Shown piece by piece: positions 12,441 to 12,676 of a DNA stretch of 12,676 nucleotides (positions are counted from its first letter, which is position 1; the number at the start of each line of letters is the position of its first letter). Where the stretch lies: positions 1 to 12,676 of the forward strand of contig CANQLF010000017.1 of assembly GCA_947624635.1 (NCBI GenBank), written 5' to 3'. The stretch is from an uncultured Bacilli bacterium. GTDB taxonomy: Bacteria > Bacillota_I > Bacilli_A > RF39 > UBA660. The notes beneath the pieces were generated by a model. The model was not told the origin of the DNA and did no database searches. It saw nothing but the letters and a program-made list of their open reading frames with translations. The position numbers were made by a program, and so were the translations under genes.

Positions 12441-12676
12441 AAAAGAAGCTCAAAAGGAATATTCAGACGCTATAAAGAAGGAGCGTTCTAGTACAATTCT
12501 TTTATTAGGAGATCATAATATAGGAGAATACCTTGATTATGTATTGGAAGATAGTAAGTGGACAGAAGACGATTCTTTTTCTGGAGAAGTTGGAGACGGT
12601 GCAGTTATAGTTAAAGGAAAAGATAAAAAAACTGGAAGTTCTGTAGAAATAGTTTTAGTTAAAAATGTAACTCAAG
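12376..12676 (+). CDS. Lipoprotein, 3' end cut by the window
   Basis: An open frame of 100 codons runs off the end of the window. It begins MKKKILTLIFISILVVG with lipobox LTGC (Cys21), then a charged stretch (KEAQKEYSDAIKKERSS). The visible mature part has IGEYLDYVLEDSKWTEDD, followed by GDGAVIVKGKDKKTGSSVEI. The latter looks like a strand pair similar in style to those of the small lipoproteins, and YLDYVLEDSKW sits where they have YLDTYSSY and YLEKNSDY. AAAGGG lies about nine bases before the ATG, and only 14 bases separate it from the previous gene. It is the fourth lipoprotein of the cluster. The family is not recognised. Confidence 0.8.
   Translation, partial: MKKKILTLIFISILVVGLTGCGKEAQKEYSDAIKKERSSTILLLGDHNIGEYLDYVLEDSKWTEDDSFSGEVGDGAVIVKGKDKKTGSSVEIVLVKNVTQ

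Noticed and set aside
1..12676. Mycoplasma-type code with TGA as tryptophan
   Set aside because: dnaB and the methyltransferase tail end at TGA in the right place, and conserved tryptophans are encoded by TGG.
1..12676. CRISPR array, tRNA, rRNA, transposase or integrase
   Set aside because: No regularly spaced repeats, no cloverleaf with a GGTTCGA arm in an intergenic position, and no recombinase motif were seen.

Overview
The window is strongly AT-rich and uses short Shine-Dalgarno sites of the GGAGG or GGTGAT type. TGA serves as a stop (dnaB, the methyltransferase tail) and tryptophan is TGG, so the standard bacterial code applies. A split DnaB/DnaI primosome pair, an L19 gene with a low-GC Gram-positive style leader and a small single-span signal peptidase I point to a Firmicutes/Bacilli lineage, probably one of the very AT-rich gut or host-associated groups. 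The exact taxon cannot be read from the sequence.

Core part (1-6515). The tail of an unrecognised gene is followed by a good promoter, a probable L19 autoregulatory leader, rplS (L19), an intercistronic terminator and lepB (signal peptidase I). lepB meets a small minus-strand gene (possibly DUF2624-like) at a terminator hairpin that contains both stop codons. Next come an MFS-like membrane protein, an AI-2E family (YtvI-like) membrane protein with its own terminator, and a cluster of a 112-residue tail-anchored protein, dnaB and dnaI. DnaB and DnaI load the replicative helicase.

Accessory part (6516-12676). After dnaI there is a 247-base non-coding stretch holding a foldable RNA: a hairpin, a run of seven G, a three-way junction closed by an 8-bp stem, and then a strong terminator only 32 bases before a DNA cytosine-5 methyltransferase. 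The methyltransferase is split. The first frame carries motifs I to IX; a 56-residue second frame carries the conserved RIRKIT...RLMGF segment and motif X. One extra A in an A5 tract would join them. No restriction enzyme gene is recognisable; a 280-base gene-poor stretch follows with two promoter-like sites, each followed by a palindrome.

From 8092 to the end runs a tightly spaced, same-strand set of cell-envelope genes. It holds a zinc-ribbon membrane protein, two short paralogous lipoproteins, a five-span membrane protein with a probable outside tail, a larger lipoprotein, and a fourth lipoprotein cut by the window edge. Three of the lipoprotein genes share a near-identical DNA cassette (ribosome binding site plus signal peptide) fused to different mature domains. 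The spacing suggests one operon for a surface complex of unknown function. The most unusual items are the structured leader before the methyltransferase, the split methyltransferase and the lipoprotein array.
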